Shown one piece after another: positions 1 through 8,240 of a stretch of DNA of 64,000 nucleotides. The stretch's first letter is position 1, and each line of letters starts with the position of its first letter. The notes below the pieces were generated by a model, which was given only the letters and a program-made list of their open reading frames with translations, was not told the DNA's origin and did no database searches. Both the position numbers and the translations under genes were made by a program. The stretch spans positions 1-64,000 of the forward strand of contig CAZGKW010000018.1 in NCBI GenBank assembly GCA_964526295.1, in the 5' to 3' direction. The stretch comes from CAZGKW01 sp964526295. GTDB taxonomy: Bacteria; Planctomycetota; Phycisphaerae; FEN-1346.

Positions 1-201
1 GACAAACGCAAGGCGGAAGGCTAACTTGCGTTAATTCTGTTACACTACACTAGGGCCGCACGTCGACCGCGTCAAGCAAGCCCCGCACAGGGAAGATGAA
101 ACGGCCGCACCGTCGGCCCGCGCAGGTCGCTACAATGACTCGTTCGGAAGCACGTGAACCTCAAGGCACCTGACCCACGGAGGAGATCAAGGGAGGAGAC
201 C

Positions 202-1206
202 ATGGAGTATCGCAATCTCGGACGCACCGGCGTCAAGGTCAGCAAGCTCTGCCTCGGCTGCATGCACTTCGGCGGCCGGACCGACCGCGACGTCGCCCTC
301 GACATGATCGACACGGCCATCGACGCCGGCATCAACTTCCTCGACACCGCCAACGTCTACGTCCGCGGCCAGAGCGAAGAGACCGTCGGCAAGGCGCTCA
401 AACGCAACGGCAAGCGCGACCGGATCGTCCTGGCCACCAAGGTCCACGGCCGGATGCGAGACGGCGACCCCAACGCCCAAGGCAACCACCGGCGGCACAT
501 CATCGAGCAGTGCGAGGCGTCGCTCGGGCGGCTCCAGACCGAGTGGATCGACCTGTACCAGATCCACCGGCCATCGAGCGGCATCCCCATCGACGAAACG
601 CTCCGGGCGCTCGATGACCTCGTCCGTGCCGGCAAGGTCCGCTATCTCGGGACCAGCACGTTCGCCGCCTGGCAGCTCATGGAATCGCTGTGGGTGGCGA
701 AGGAGCTGGGTCTGAACCGCTTCATCTGCGAACAGCCGCCCTATCACCTGCTGGACCGGCGGATCGAGCGCGAACTCGTGCCGTTGGCCCGGACCTACGG
801 CTTCGCTTTGATTCCGTGGTCGCCCCTGGCGGCGGGGTTCCTGACGGGCAAGTACGAGCGGGGCGAGGAGCCGCCCGAGGAGTGGCGAATCCAGCCCGAC
901 TCCGGCCGGGCCGGGACGCACTTCACGGACGCGGGCTTCGCCGTGGCCGAAACCGTCGAGAAGCTGGCCGAGAAGAAGGGCTGCTCGCCGGCCCAACTCG
1001 CCCTGGCGTGGGTGGCGACGCAACCGGGCATCACGGCGCCGATCATCGGACCCCGGACGCCGGAGCACCTGGCGGACAACCTGGGGGCCGCCGAGGTCGA
1101 GATCACCGATGCCGACCGCGAACGGCTCGATAAAGTGTCGCCGCCCGGCGGGGTGATCGCGCCGTACTACAACGCCGACTGGGGCCCTCACGAGCATCGG
1201 TGGTGA
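202..1206 (+). CDS. Aldo/keto reductase
   Basis: NAD(P)H-dependent oxidoreductase of the aldo/keto reductase superfamily, 334 aa, cytosolic (no signal peptide). The (beta/alpha)8 family tetrad is visible as D48 (FLDTANVY), Y53, K80 (LATKVHG) and H122 (YQIHRP), so it should be active. The N-terminus (MEYRNLGRTGVKVSKLCLG) is typical of the YajO/Gpr-like group that reduces small aldehydes; the substrate cannot be told. I chose the ATG at 202 over an upstream in-frame ATG at 154 because GGGAGGAG lies just before it and the upstream 16 residues are not AKR-like. It converges with the DUF72 gene across a gap of about 50 bp and stands alone on this strand. Confidence 0.93.
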   Translation: MEYRNLGRTGVKVSKLCLGCMHFGGRTDRDVALDMIDTAIDAGINFLDTANVYVRGQSEETVGKALKRNGKRDRIVLATKVHGRMRDGDPNAQGNHRRHIIEQCEASLGRLQTEWIDLYQIHRPSSGIPIDETLRALDDLVRAGKVRYLGTSTFAAWQLMESLWVAKELGLNRFICEQPPYHLLDRRIERELVPLARTYGFALIPWSPLAAGFLTGKYERGEEPPEEWRIQPDSGRAGTHFTDAGFAVAETVEKLAEKKGCSPAQLALAWVATQPGITAPIIGPRTPEHLADNLGAAEVEITDADRERLDKVSPPGGVIAPYYNADWGPHEHRW

Positions 1207-1260
1207 AGCGCGGCACTTAACGCCCGGAAAGGACCGGCCCGGAACCCGGCCAGGGCGGTC

Positions 1261-1992
1261 TCAGTCGCCCAGGACGTAGCGGCGGAGGTCGGCGGCGTTC
1301 GCCACGGCATAGCCGTGGGCATCGTTGTTGAAGAAGGCGAAGACGTCGCGCCCTTCGCAGAGGTGCCCCTCGACCCGCCGGGCGGCCCCGGACAGGGCCT
1401 GGTGCGGGTAGTCCCCGCCGTCGCCCGCCCCGTGGAATCTGAGATAGACCCAGTCGGCCGTCACGACCCGCGGATGGTCCGGGATCAGGTCGTGGATACA
1501 CAGGGCCGCCCCGTGCCGGCGGAGCACCTCGAAGATCTCGTCGCACAACCACGTCGGGTCGCGGAACTCCACGGCCCACCGCCGCCGCTTCGGCGCCGCG
1601 TCCAGGAAGGCGTCGAGCCGCTCCGGGTTGGCGTGCCAGTTGGGTCGGAGCTGGACCAGGATGGGCCCGAGCCGGTCGCCAAGCCGCTCGGCCCGCTCCA
1701 GGAAAAGGCCGATCGTGTCCGCGGGGCCCTTCAGGTGCTTGACGTGCGTGCCGTAGCGGCTGAACTTGAGGACGTACGTGAAGCCGTCGGGGGCGGCGGC
1801 GCGCCACGAGTCGAATGTCGATGCCTTCGGCAGGTGATAGAACGTATTGTTGATCTCGACCGTGTCGAAGTGAGCTGCGTAGTGGTCGAACCACTCGTCG
1901 CGGGGCAGGTCCTCCGGGTAGAACGGGCCCGACCAGTGGTCGTACTGCCAGCCCGACGTGCCGACGCGAAACGTCGCCTGTCTGCCTGCCAT
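1261..1992 (-). CDS. DUF72 domain-containing protein
   Basis: A 243-aa DUF72 (YecE-like) TIM-barrel protein of unknown biochemical function. Typical family features are the N-terminal GTSGWQYDHWSGPFYP block, the VEINNTFYHLP segment, the LQLRPNWHAN-like strand (here VQLRPNWHAN), the AVEFRDPTW strand and a C-terminal DVFAFFNNDAHGYA block. The ORF stays open to 2154, but ATG at 1992 is preceded by AGGGAG and is where family similarity starts; the extra N-terminal residues would overlap the MBL gene. It is the last gene of a minus-strand cluster after the MBL hydrolase, about 40 bp downstream of it, so co-transcription is likely. Confidence 0.9.
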   Translation of the reverse strand: MAGRQATFRVGTSGWQYDHWSGPFYPEDLPRDEWFDHYAAHFDTVEINNTFYHLPKASTFDSWRAAAPDGFTYVLKFSRYGTHVKHLKGPADTIGLFLERAERLGDRLGPILVQLRPNWHANPERLDAFLDAAPKRRRWAVEFRDPTWLCDEIFEVLRRHGAALCIHDLIPDHPRVVTADWVYLRFHGAGDGGDYPHQALSGAARRVEGHLCEGRDVFAFFNNDAHGYAVANAADLRRYVLGD

Positions 1993-2032
1993 CTGACTTG
2001 CTCCCTTCGACGTCCGATCGGGCGCCACGGCC

Positions 2033-2755
2033 TCAGCGGAGGACCATCTCCAGGCCGTCGTAGGCGATCCGGGCCTCGACGCCGCGCTCCTCGGCCCATC
2101 GGTCGACCTTCGGGCCGATGGACCGCTCGTCGCCCTCGACGATCTGCGATCCACAGTGCGTGATGACCGCTTCCGGGACGTCCTCCTTCTGGCACCAGGT
2201 GAGCTGGGTCCGGACGGGCGTATGGCCGATGAGCCGGTCCCCCCGCTTCCGCACCAGCGACCGGGCCAGCGACGCCCCGTCGCCCACGTACAGCCGGACC
2301 CCGCCCAGGGCCTCCTCCCGCTCGTGGATGTAGACCAGGTCGGGCACGTAGAAAACCGCCACGCGGCCTGCCGTGATTCGATAGCCGACGGCGGGGCACC
2401 GGGTCGAGTGCTCCACCGTGAACGCCTCGAAGGTGATGCCCTCGACGCCGACGGGGTCGCGGGGCTCGACCGTGTGGCGGTGCTCGATCGGGTAGTCCTC
2501 GATATCGTCCCAGGTCTCGGCGGTGGCCCACACCGGGCACGGGGCGCCTTCCTGAAGGCCCCAGGCGTGGTCCGGATGGGCGTGGGTGAGAATGATGGCG
2601 TGGGGATGGATCGCGTCGATGCGTCCGCGCCAATCCACGCCGCAGTCGATCATGACCCGCCGCCGGTGGTACGTGACGAGCGCCGCCGTGTGCCGCCTGT
2701 GACGGGCCGTGCGGGCCTCGATCTCGCCGCGGGTCCCGAGGAACGTGAGCTTCAT
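2033..2755 (-). CDS. MBL-fold metallo-hydrolase
   Basis: A 240-aa metallo-beta-lactamase-fold hydrolase. The metal-binding motif THAHPDHAWG supplies H58, H60, D62 and H63; later candidate ligands are H (VEHST), D (YVGDGASL) and H (ITHCGSQI). The short layout without a long helical insert resembles RNase Z/PhnP-like small phosphodiesterases, but the substrate cannot be assigned. The start at 2755 is the only ATG matching the MKLTFLGTRGE family opening. It lies about 40 bp after the TrkA-C gene and about 40 bp before the DUF72 gene on the same strand, suggesting a three-gene operon. Confidence 0.9.
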   Translation of the reverse strand: MKLTFLGTRGEIEARTARHRRHTAALVTYHRRRVMIDCGVDWRGRIDAIHPHAIILTHAHPDHAWGLQEGAPCPVWATAETWDDIEDYPIEHRHTVEPRDPVGVEGITFEAFTVEHSTRCPAVGYRITAGRVAVFYVPDLVYIHEREEALGGVRLYVGDGASLARSLVRKRGDRLIGHTPVRTQLTWCQKEDVPEAVITHCGSQIVEGDERSIGPKVDRWAEERGVEARIAYDGLEMVLR

Positions 2756-2796
2756 TCTGCCTCCCGCGCGCGTGCGACCCGTCGCCGATCAACCTA

Positions 2797-3716
2797 CTAC
2801 TCCTCGTCGTCGGAGCGGCGGTTCTGCCTGGACCGGGCTTTCTTCTCGGCCCGGCGGTTGCCCTCTTCGGTTCCCCGGGCGGCTTCTTCGGCCTGGCAGG
2901 AAGCTTCCTCGGCGACCCTCTCGGCCTGCCGCCTGCGTTTCTGGGCCCGTTCCTGCCGGTCCTGCTCGGCCATGTGGGACGCCTGCTCGTCGACGGCCCG
3001 TTCGTGAGCGACGTCGCCAGCCCCTCCCGCCTGCCGCTGCCCCAGCTCCTTCATCGCCTCGGCCCGGCCGTAGACGATCAGCGTGTCGCCGGCGTAGACC
3101 TCGGTGTCGCCTCGCGGCGTGCCGACGTAAGAACCGTCGTCGCGGCGGATGCCGAGCACAAGCATCCCCTCGTCGCGGAGATTGCAGTCGCGGAGGGTCT
3201 TGCCGACCAGCCACTCGTCCTCCTCCACGTGCAACTCCATGACGGTGTACTCGCCGGAGAGGCGGAGCAACGAGGCGTAGTCGCGGACGTCCAGGTCCGT
3301 CCACCGGCCCAGGGCCCACTGGACGCCCCGGGCGATGGCCCGATATCGGCGGCCTTGCTGCGGCCGATCAGCCAGAGCACCAGGACGCCCCCCGCCAGGG
3401 CCGCCAGGCGATAGAGCTTCGTCACGTCGGCGGCAGGGCCGACGAACGACAGGATCAGCGACAGGATGATCGTCACCACGCCGGCGCTTCGCAGGACCAT
3501 CAGGGCCATGATGATCCGCCGCCGGACCGGGTGGTTGACCACCGACTCGGTCTCGCGGCTCGTAAATCCGACCCCCGTGAACGCAGATCGGGCCTGGAAC
3601 TTGGCCACCTCCACCGACAGGCCGGTCATGACCAGGGCCGCCGTCGCCAGACGCGTGATGAGCAGCGACAGCCCCAGGACGACGAGGACGGCGATGATGC
3701 CGACGATCCCCAGCAT
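2797..3716 (-). pseudogene. TrkA-C domain membrane protein, frameshifted
   Basis: The first part (from ATG at 3716) encodes about three hydrophobic segments (MLGIVGIIAVLVVLGLSLLI; RRRIIMALMVLRSAGVVTII; KLYRLAALAGGVLVLWLIG) and the conserved block FQARSAFTGVGFTSRETESV. The reading then has to shift frame around 3343-3350, where continuation needs one extra base. The new frame gives RWTDLDVRDYASLLRLSG, a TrkA-C (RCK_C) ligand-binding domain (VMELHVEEDEWLVGKTL through TLIVYGRAEAMKEL), and a roughly 80-residue charged coiled-coil tail ending in DDEE. With the shift repaired the protein would be about 306 aa, matching a widespread family of small membrane proteins with a cytoplasmic TrkA-C domain, probably ion-transport regulators. 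Both halves are well preserved, so the shift is recent or a sequencing error. It is first in the cluster with the MBL and DUF72 genes. Confidence 0.75.
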
Positions 3717-3853
3717 ACGGTTCCTGTCGTCCCTGACGTTTCTTCCAGCCCCGAGGTTGCGGCGCCGGGACTTCGACTATTCTAGCGGCCAAGCCTGTCG
3801 GGCGGGGCGCCAAACCGAGACAAGCGCCGGGACAGCCTGTCCACGGAGTCGCC

Positions 3854-3882
3854 TTGTCCTGCCGACCGATTCGGGGTATAGT
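3854..3882 (+). promoter_or_regulatory. Candidate sigma70-type promoter for the HEAT lipoprotein/prepilin pair
   Basis: TTGTCC at 3854-3859 and TATAGT at 3877-3882 are separated by exactly 17 bp. They match the -35 and -10 consensus at 4 and 5 of 6 positions. The site is in the divergent intergenic region, about 60 bp before the lipoprotein start. Single promoters in 70% GC DNA are hard to be sure of by eye. Confidence 0.4.
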
Positions 3883-3941
3883 CCGGGTGGGGCCGGCAAG
3901 TCCTGTGCATGCCGAGACGGCGCAACACCCGGCGGCAGACC

Positions 3942-4574
3942 ATGAACGGACACCGCGTAAGACATGTCCTGGTCGCGGCGGCCTCGTGCGTCCTGGTGGC
4001 CGGATGCGGCGACTCGACGGCCGAGAAGCTCGCGTCCGACGACGCCGGTCAACGTATCGAGGCCCTCCGCGATCTCGGCCGAAGCGGACGGGATGAGGAC
4101 GTGGACCGCGCCAGCCGGGCCGCGGCCCACGCCGACCTGGCGACCGCCCGAGCGGCCGTGCGGGCCCTGGGCCGCATGCGAGGAACCGCAGCAGCCGATG
4201 CCCTGTCACGTCTGACCGTCGAGGAGCGCCGACCGCGCGTCCGCCGGGAAGCCGTCGTCCTGTTGAGCCACCGGCATGACGCGGGCCTGGCCCCGGTCTT
4301 TCGTGACCGCCTCGTGAGTGACCCTGCGCCGAGCGTACGGGCCGCGGCGGCGACGGCCATACAGCGTCTCGGCGATTGGGACGGCCTGGACCTGCTGATC
4401 CGGGCCGCCGAGACCGACGAGAGCCCGCTCGTCCGCGACCAGGCCGTCGGGGCCATCGAGCGGATGGGAAGCGTGCGGTTCGGCTACTCGGCCTCGGCTC
4501 CCGAGGCCGAGCGGCGGGACGCCATCGAACGGATCCGACGATGGGCGGAGAACCGGCTCCTGGCCGAGGAGTGA
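3942..4574 (+). CDS. HEAT-repeat lipoprotein
   Basis: A lipoprotein of about 210 aa. A short basic n-region (MNGHRVRH), a hydrophobic stretch and lipobox LVAGC place it in the membrane facing outwards. The rest is built of alpha-helical HEAT-type repeats, for example RAAVRALGRMRGTAAADAL, RREAVVLLSHRHDAGLAPVF, RAAAATAIQRLGDWDGLDLL and RDQAVGAIERMG; such repeats bind proteins and carry no catalytic motif. An alternative ATG at 3909 would add 11 basic residues; neither start has a strong ribosome-binding site. Its TGA overlaps a potential GTG of the following prepilin-like gene, so the two are probably one transcript. Role unknown. Confidence 0.78.
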   Translation: MNGHRVRHVLVAAASCVLVAGCGDSTAEKLASDDAGQRIEALRDLGRSGRDEDVDRASRAAAHADLATARAAVRALGRMRGTAAADALSRLTVEERRPRVRREAVVLLSHRHDAGLAPVFRDRLVSDPAPSVRAAAATAIQRLGDWDGLDLLIRAAETDESPLVRDQAVGAIERMGSVRFGYSASAPEAERRDAIERIRRWAENRLLAEE

Positions 4575-4603
4575 ATCCACCGTCTGCGGGGAGGTGTGCC
4601 CGG

Positions 4604-5740
4604 ATGGCTGCCGGATCGCCAACGGCGAGGCGGGCTTTCACCCTTCTGGAGCTGCTCCTCGTCGCGGCCATCGTCATCGTGCTGGTCGCGATGTTCGGCC
4701 CGGCCGTGGGGCGAGTCTACGACGTCTGCATCCAGACGCAGTGCGCCCGTCGTCTGCGGGACCAGTGGCAGGCCCAGGGGCTCTATCGGGGCGACCACGA
4801 CGGGCAGTTCGCCACGGGCATGAGCTGGCCGCGACTGGTCGTCCCCTACCTGGAGGACGTCGAAGGGACGTTCGTGTGTCCGGGGGTCGCGGCCGGTGTG
4901 GCGCGGGAGCGGCCGGTCATCGTCATCAGCCGGGTCCACGAGTTCAGCCTCAAGTTCTTCGACCGACACGACCGCTTCCTGTTCGAGCTGGTCGTGGACG
5001 AGTCGCTGGCCTGCGTCCGCAAGACGTCGCTGGCCGGGGGCAGCTACGCCCTGGGCATCGAGGACTACCACATTCTGGAGCTCTCGCCGCCGGACCCGGA
5101 CTGGCGGGGCGAGGTCCCGAGCGGGTATCTGAGCGAAAGGGACCCGTTCGGCCAGGCCGGATGGGACGATATCGGCTTTACCGTCCGCGTCGACGGCGGC
5201 CGGCCCGTCGGCCTGGAGGTCTGGGGCGAGCGCGAATCGCTTCTGCATCACGCCCGCGTCGATCTGTACATCGACGGCGAGCTGGCCGTCGAGCGGGCCT
5301 GGCAGAGGCGCGGGGCCTTCATCGACCTCGACGAGAAGTTCCGCCAGACACTCGGCATGCCCACCGACTACGGCATGAACCTCGGCACCTATGAGCAGGC
5401 CGGAGGGGCCGCCGCTCCCATGGCCGACGGCAGCCTCTTCTTCATCCTGGATTACCCCAAGCCTTTGGCCGACTACAACGGGTCCGGCGGCGAAGACCCC
5501 TGGGCGCGGTTCTTCATCGTCGACCCCTCGGAGTGGCCCTATCGTCGACAGCTCAAGGAAGGCGAGACCTGGGAGTCCTACCAGTCGCTCCGGCATAGCG
5601 GACGGGCCAACGTCCTGTTCCTCGACGGCCACGTCGAGGCCGTCGGCGTCACGGCCCTCGACGCCACGCCCAGGGAGATCCTCGCCGGGAAGTACCTCGA
5701 CGAGACGAGCCCCCGCTGGCGGCACGGCGCACGCCGCTGA
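4604..5740 (+). CDS. Prepilin-type N-terminal methylation domain protein with H-X9-DG motif
   Basis: A 378-aa pseudopilin-like protein. The N-terminus is a class III signal: a basic leader ending in ARRA, then FTLLELLLVAAIVIVLVAM, with Glu at +5 of the mature chain as prepilin peptidase substrates require. Near the C-terminus it carries the 'processing-associated' motif H-X9-DG (RHSGRANVLFLDGHVEAV), typical of the large pseudopilin-like families of Planctomycetota, Lentisphaerota and Armatimonadota. ATG at 4604 is preceded by GGGGAGGTG; an in-frame GTG at 4571 overlapping the lipoprotein stop is possible but gives a longer leader. Probably secreted or surface-assembled; a specific role is not known for this family. 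Confidence 0.88.
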   Translation: MAAGSPTARRAFTLLELLLVAAIVIVLVAMFGPAVGRVYDVCIQTQCARRLRDQWQAQGLYRGDHDGQFATGMSWPRLVVPYLEDVEGTFVCPGVAAGVARERPVIVISRVHEFSLKFFDRHDRFLFELVVDESLACVRKTSLAGGSYALGIEDYHILELSPPDPDWRGEVPSGYLSERDPFGQAGWDDIGFTVRVDGGRPVGLEVWGERESLLHHARVDLYIDGELAVERAWQRRGAFIDLDEKFRQTLGMPTDYGMNLGTYEQAGGAAAPMADGSLFFILDYPKPLADYNGSGGEDPWARFFIVDPSEWPYRRQLKEGETWESYQSLRHSGRANVLFLDGHVEAVGVTALDATPREILAGKYLDETSPRWRHGARR

Positions 5741-5792
5741 CGGCCCGCCGACACCCCGAACACCCCCACGCGGGCACCCCTCCGACCGGGCC

Positions 5793-8204
5793 TCACTCCT
5801 CCACGACGAGGCTCCCCATGGCCAGGAGGTACCCGTCGCCGGCCTCCGGCCTGTTCGCCCCGAACGTCAGCCTCACCTCATCGGCCAGAAGCTTCGGGTC
5901 GATCTCGATCTGCCTCAGCAGCGGCGTGTTGAACGGCGTGTAGGCGGCGGGGATGACGAATCGCTTCCCGGCCAGGTCCACGTACCCTTCCCCTTCGCCA
6001 AGCCGCTCGACGACCAGGCGTAACCAGGCCCGTTTGGGCCGGCCCAGCTTCCCTTCGAAGCGGACCGGCATCGTCACCGTCTCGCCCGGTTTCAGCTCGT
6101 GAAGGATGGCGTCGCGCGACGCATCGGGGGCCCCGCAGAAGGCCTGCCGCCGGACGACCTGCGGCCCCGCCGGCGGGGTGCCCTTCAGTTTCAGGACCGT
6201 CTTCGAGGCAAACGCGGGCCCCAGGTAGCCCGTCCGGTTGTAAGACCGTCCCTCGGCGTCAGCGGCATCGGCCTCGACGAGGCCCACCAGGCCGGTGCCG
6301 TCATGGACCAGCTCGACCCGCTCCGCCCCGTCGAACGTCGTGCCGGCGGGGGCCTCGACCTCGAGCGCGTACTGCCGGACCTCGGGACCGTTGTTGAAGA
6401 GGATGGTCACGAGTCGGCCGGCGTCGGCGTCGAGACTCGAGACGACCCACACGTCCTCGTCCGGGCAACGGGCCTCGACGAGCTTGCCCCGAAGGTCGGC
6501 GAGAAACTTGAGGGCCACGTACTCGCCCTGCTCGATGCCCATGGGGCCCCACGGGCCGTCGTCGCCGAACTGACCGCCCTTCCACAGGGCATGGATGGCC
6601 CGGCTCACCGCCTTGTCGGGGGTCTCCTTGACGAGCAGGAGGATGTCGCGGAGGTTGTAGATCGCCCGCCGCCGCGACCGGAACGTGCCTTTCTGGAACT
6701 CGGCGGCCGGCCGACCCCGGGCAGGCACGTCCCACAGGTCGTTCGTCTCGGTGCTGTAGCACGGCATGGGCTTGCCGTGCTTCGAGACGGTGTAGGCATT
6801 GAGGACCTCGTAGGCGGCCGGGACCGCCTCCGTACAGCCCTGGTAGTGGTGCTCGTTGACGCCGTCGAGGTGCTCAATGCATTCGTCGACGATGGGCTTG
6901 TGGAGGAGGTCCCAGGCGGCCCAGTCGTCCTCCTGCCACCGGAAGCCCATGCCGCCGACCAGCCGCATCTGCGGCGCGACCCGCTTGGCTTCCTTCGCCA
7001 TCTCGTTGAACGTCTCGACGTAGAAGGTGGCGACCTGCCGGCCCGACCAGTAGGTGAACCGGGTGGGGTCCTTGGGGCGGAGCCGCACCTCGCCGGTGGC
7101 GGCATTCTTCTCGCCGGTCCACACCATGGACTCCAGCCGCCTGCCGTAGTTCGTCACCACCGGGTCGCCCGGCCTTGCGCCCTCGGGGGGCTTGACGCGG
7201 AGGTTCCCCGGCAGCCGTCGCCCCAGCTCCAGGTACGGTTCGTTCCACCACTCGATGGCGACAGCGTCGCCGTAGGGCTTGCCCTTCTCGCCGAGGTCGC
7301 GCCCGAGCTTTCGGGCCAGCTCCTTCCAGTCACCCCGGGAGGCTTGCGGCAGTTGGTTGCGCCGGTCGTACTGGCACGAGACGGTCAGGTAGACGTGGTT
7401 CGCGGGCTCGGGCGGCTGGAGGAACGAGCCGCCGAAGCCCATCGCCTTGTGCGGACGGAGCGATCCCACGCGAAGCTCCTTGACGCGGGCGGCGTCGCCG
7501 CCGACCCAGTGGAACCCGAACAGGCCGGGCGGGACCTCGTCGGCCCCGTTGACCGCCAGGAGCCGGCCCGTGACGGTCGCGGCGGCGGGCTCGGTCGGGT
7601 CGGTCGGCGAGGTACGCCGGAAGCCCACGCTCCGCACGCGGAACGCCACCTCGCCCACACCGTGCGGGTTGACCGTGCCGATCGCCAGCCGGGCGACGCT
7701 CCCGAGGTCGAGCGAGAAGTCCTCGTCGAAGTTGCCGCTCGTCCCGGAGGCCGTCCCCAGCTCGTTGAAGACGAACTCCGCGGGACGCATCGCCGCCAAG
7801 GGCACCGTCGCCGTCCGGGACCGGGTCGAAAGGGGGCAGGCGTCGCGGACGTAGTACCACGAGCCGTCGTTCTCCATGAGGGCCACGTCGACCCAGGCAT
7901 CGGTCCGGGGCCGGTCGGTCTCGACAGCCACGACCAGCGCATCGTAGGCCGAGAGATCCACCGGCTTAGCGAACTCGTGGACCGCCCATCGGGCGTGGTT
8001 CCAGTTGACGCGTTCGGTGCCCAGGTCGAGGGCCACCTCGACGGCGCCGGCCTTCTCCTCGGCGCCGATCCAAGTGCCCTCGGCCCCGAGGCCCGACAGG
8101 GCCGTCACGTCGGCCGTCCCGGCGGCGTCAGCCGCCTTGGAGACGGCGACGCTCGCCACAGCCATCGCCACCACGGCCATCCAGACGAACCGGTCTCCGG
8201 TCAT
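5793..8204 (-). CDS. Secreted glycoside hydrolase-like protein (clan GH-A type)
   Basis: An 803-aa exported protein with an N-terminal hydrophobic signal (DRFVWMAVVAMAVASVAVSK). Residues of about 40-220 look like a beta-sandwich carbohydrate-binding module. The middle is a TIM-barrel hydrolase: IEWWNEPYLELGRR contains the N-E-P acid/base motif of clan GH-A, and CYSTETND is a good candidate for the nucleophile strand. The C-terminal part is beta-rich. The general form resembles agarase/xylosidase-like families (GH86, GH39), but I cannot fix the family. ATG at 8204 follows GGAGGGAG closely; a second ATG at 8234 is less likely. It lies 36 bp after the heparinase-like gene on the same strand, so the two probably act on the same polysaccharide. 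Confidence 0.78.
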   Translation of the reverse strand: MTGDRFVWMAVVAMAVASVAVSKAADAAGTADVTALSGLGAEGTWIGAEEKAGAVEVALDLGTERVNWNHARWAVHEFAKPVDLSAYDALVVAVETDRPRTDAWVDVALMENDGSWYYVRDACPLSTRSRTATVPLAAMRPAEFVFNELGTASGTSGNFDEDFSLDLGSVARLAIGTVNPHGVGEVAFRVRSVGFRRTSPTDPTEPAAATVTGRLLAVNGADEVPPGLFGFHWVGGDAARVKELRVGSLRPHKAMGFGGSFLQPPEPANHVYLTVSCQYDRRNQLPQASRGDWKELARKLGRDLGEKGKPYGDAVAIEWWNEPYLELGRRLPGNLRVKPPEGARPGDPVVTNYGRRLESMVWTGEKNAATGEVRLRPKDPTRFTYWSGRQVATFYVETFNEMAKEAKRVAPQMRLVGGMGFRWQEDDWAAWDLLHKPIVDECIEHLDGVNEHHYQGCTEAVPAAYEVLNAYTVSKHGKPMPCYSTETNDLWDVPARGRPAAEFQKGTFRSRRRAIYNLRDILLLVKETPDKAVSRAIHALWKGGQFGDDGPWGPMGIEQGEYVALKFLADLRGKLVEARCPDEDVWVVSSLDADAGRLVTILFNNGPEVRQYALEVEAPAGTTFDGAERVELVHDGTGLVGLVEADAADAEGRSYNRTGYLGPAFASKTVLKLKGTPPAGPQVVRRQAFCGAPDASRDAILHELKPGETVTMPVRFEGKLGRPKRAWLRLVVERLGEGEGYVDLAGKRFVIPAAYTPFNTPLLRQIEIDPKLLADEVRLTFGANRPEAGDGYLLAMGSLVVEE

Positions 8205-8240
8205 ACCTTCGCTCCCTCCAAGCATGGTCAGCATAGGCTG

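Noticed and set aside
26..51. AT-richer stretch with TTGCGT and TACACT before the first gene
   Set aside because: The spacing (14 bp) is too short for a normal promoter and the site is 150 bp from the AKR start; not strong enough to annotate.
1207..1260. Bidirectional terminator between convergent AKR and DUF72 genes
   Set aside because: The GC-rich inverted repeat (GGCCCGG...CCCGGCC) is imperfect with too small a loop, and there are no T-runs.
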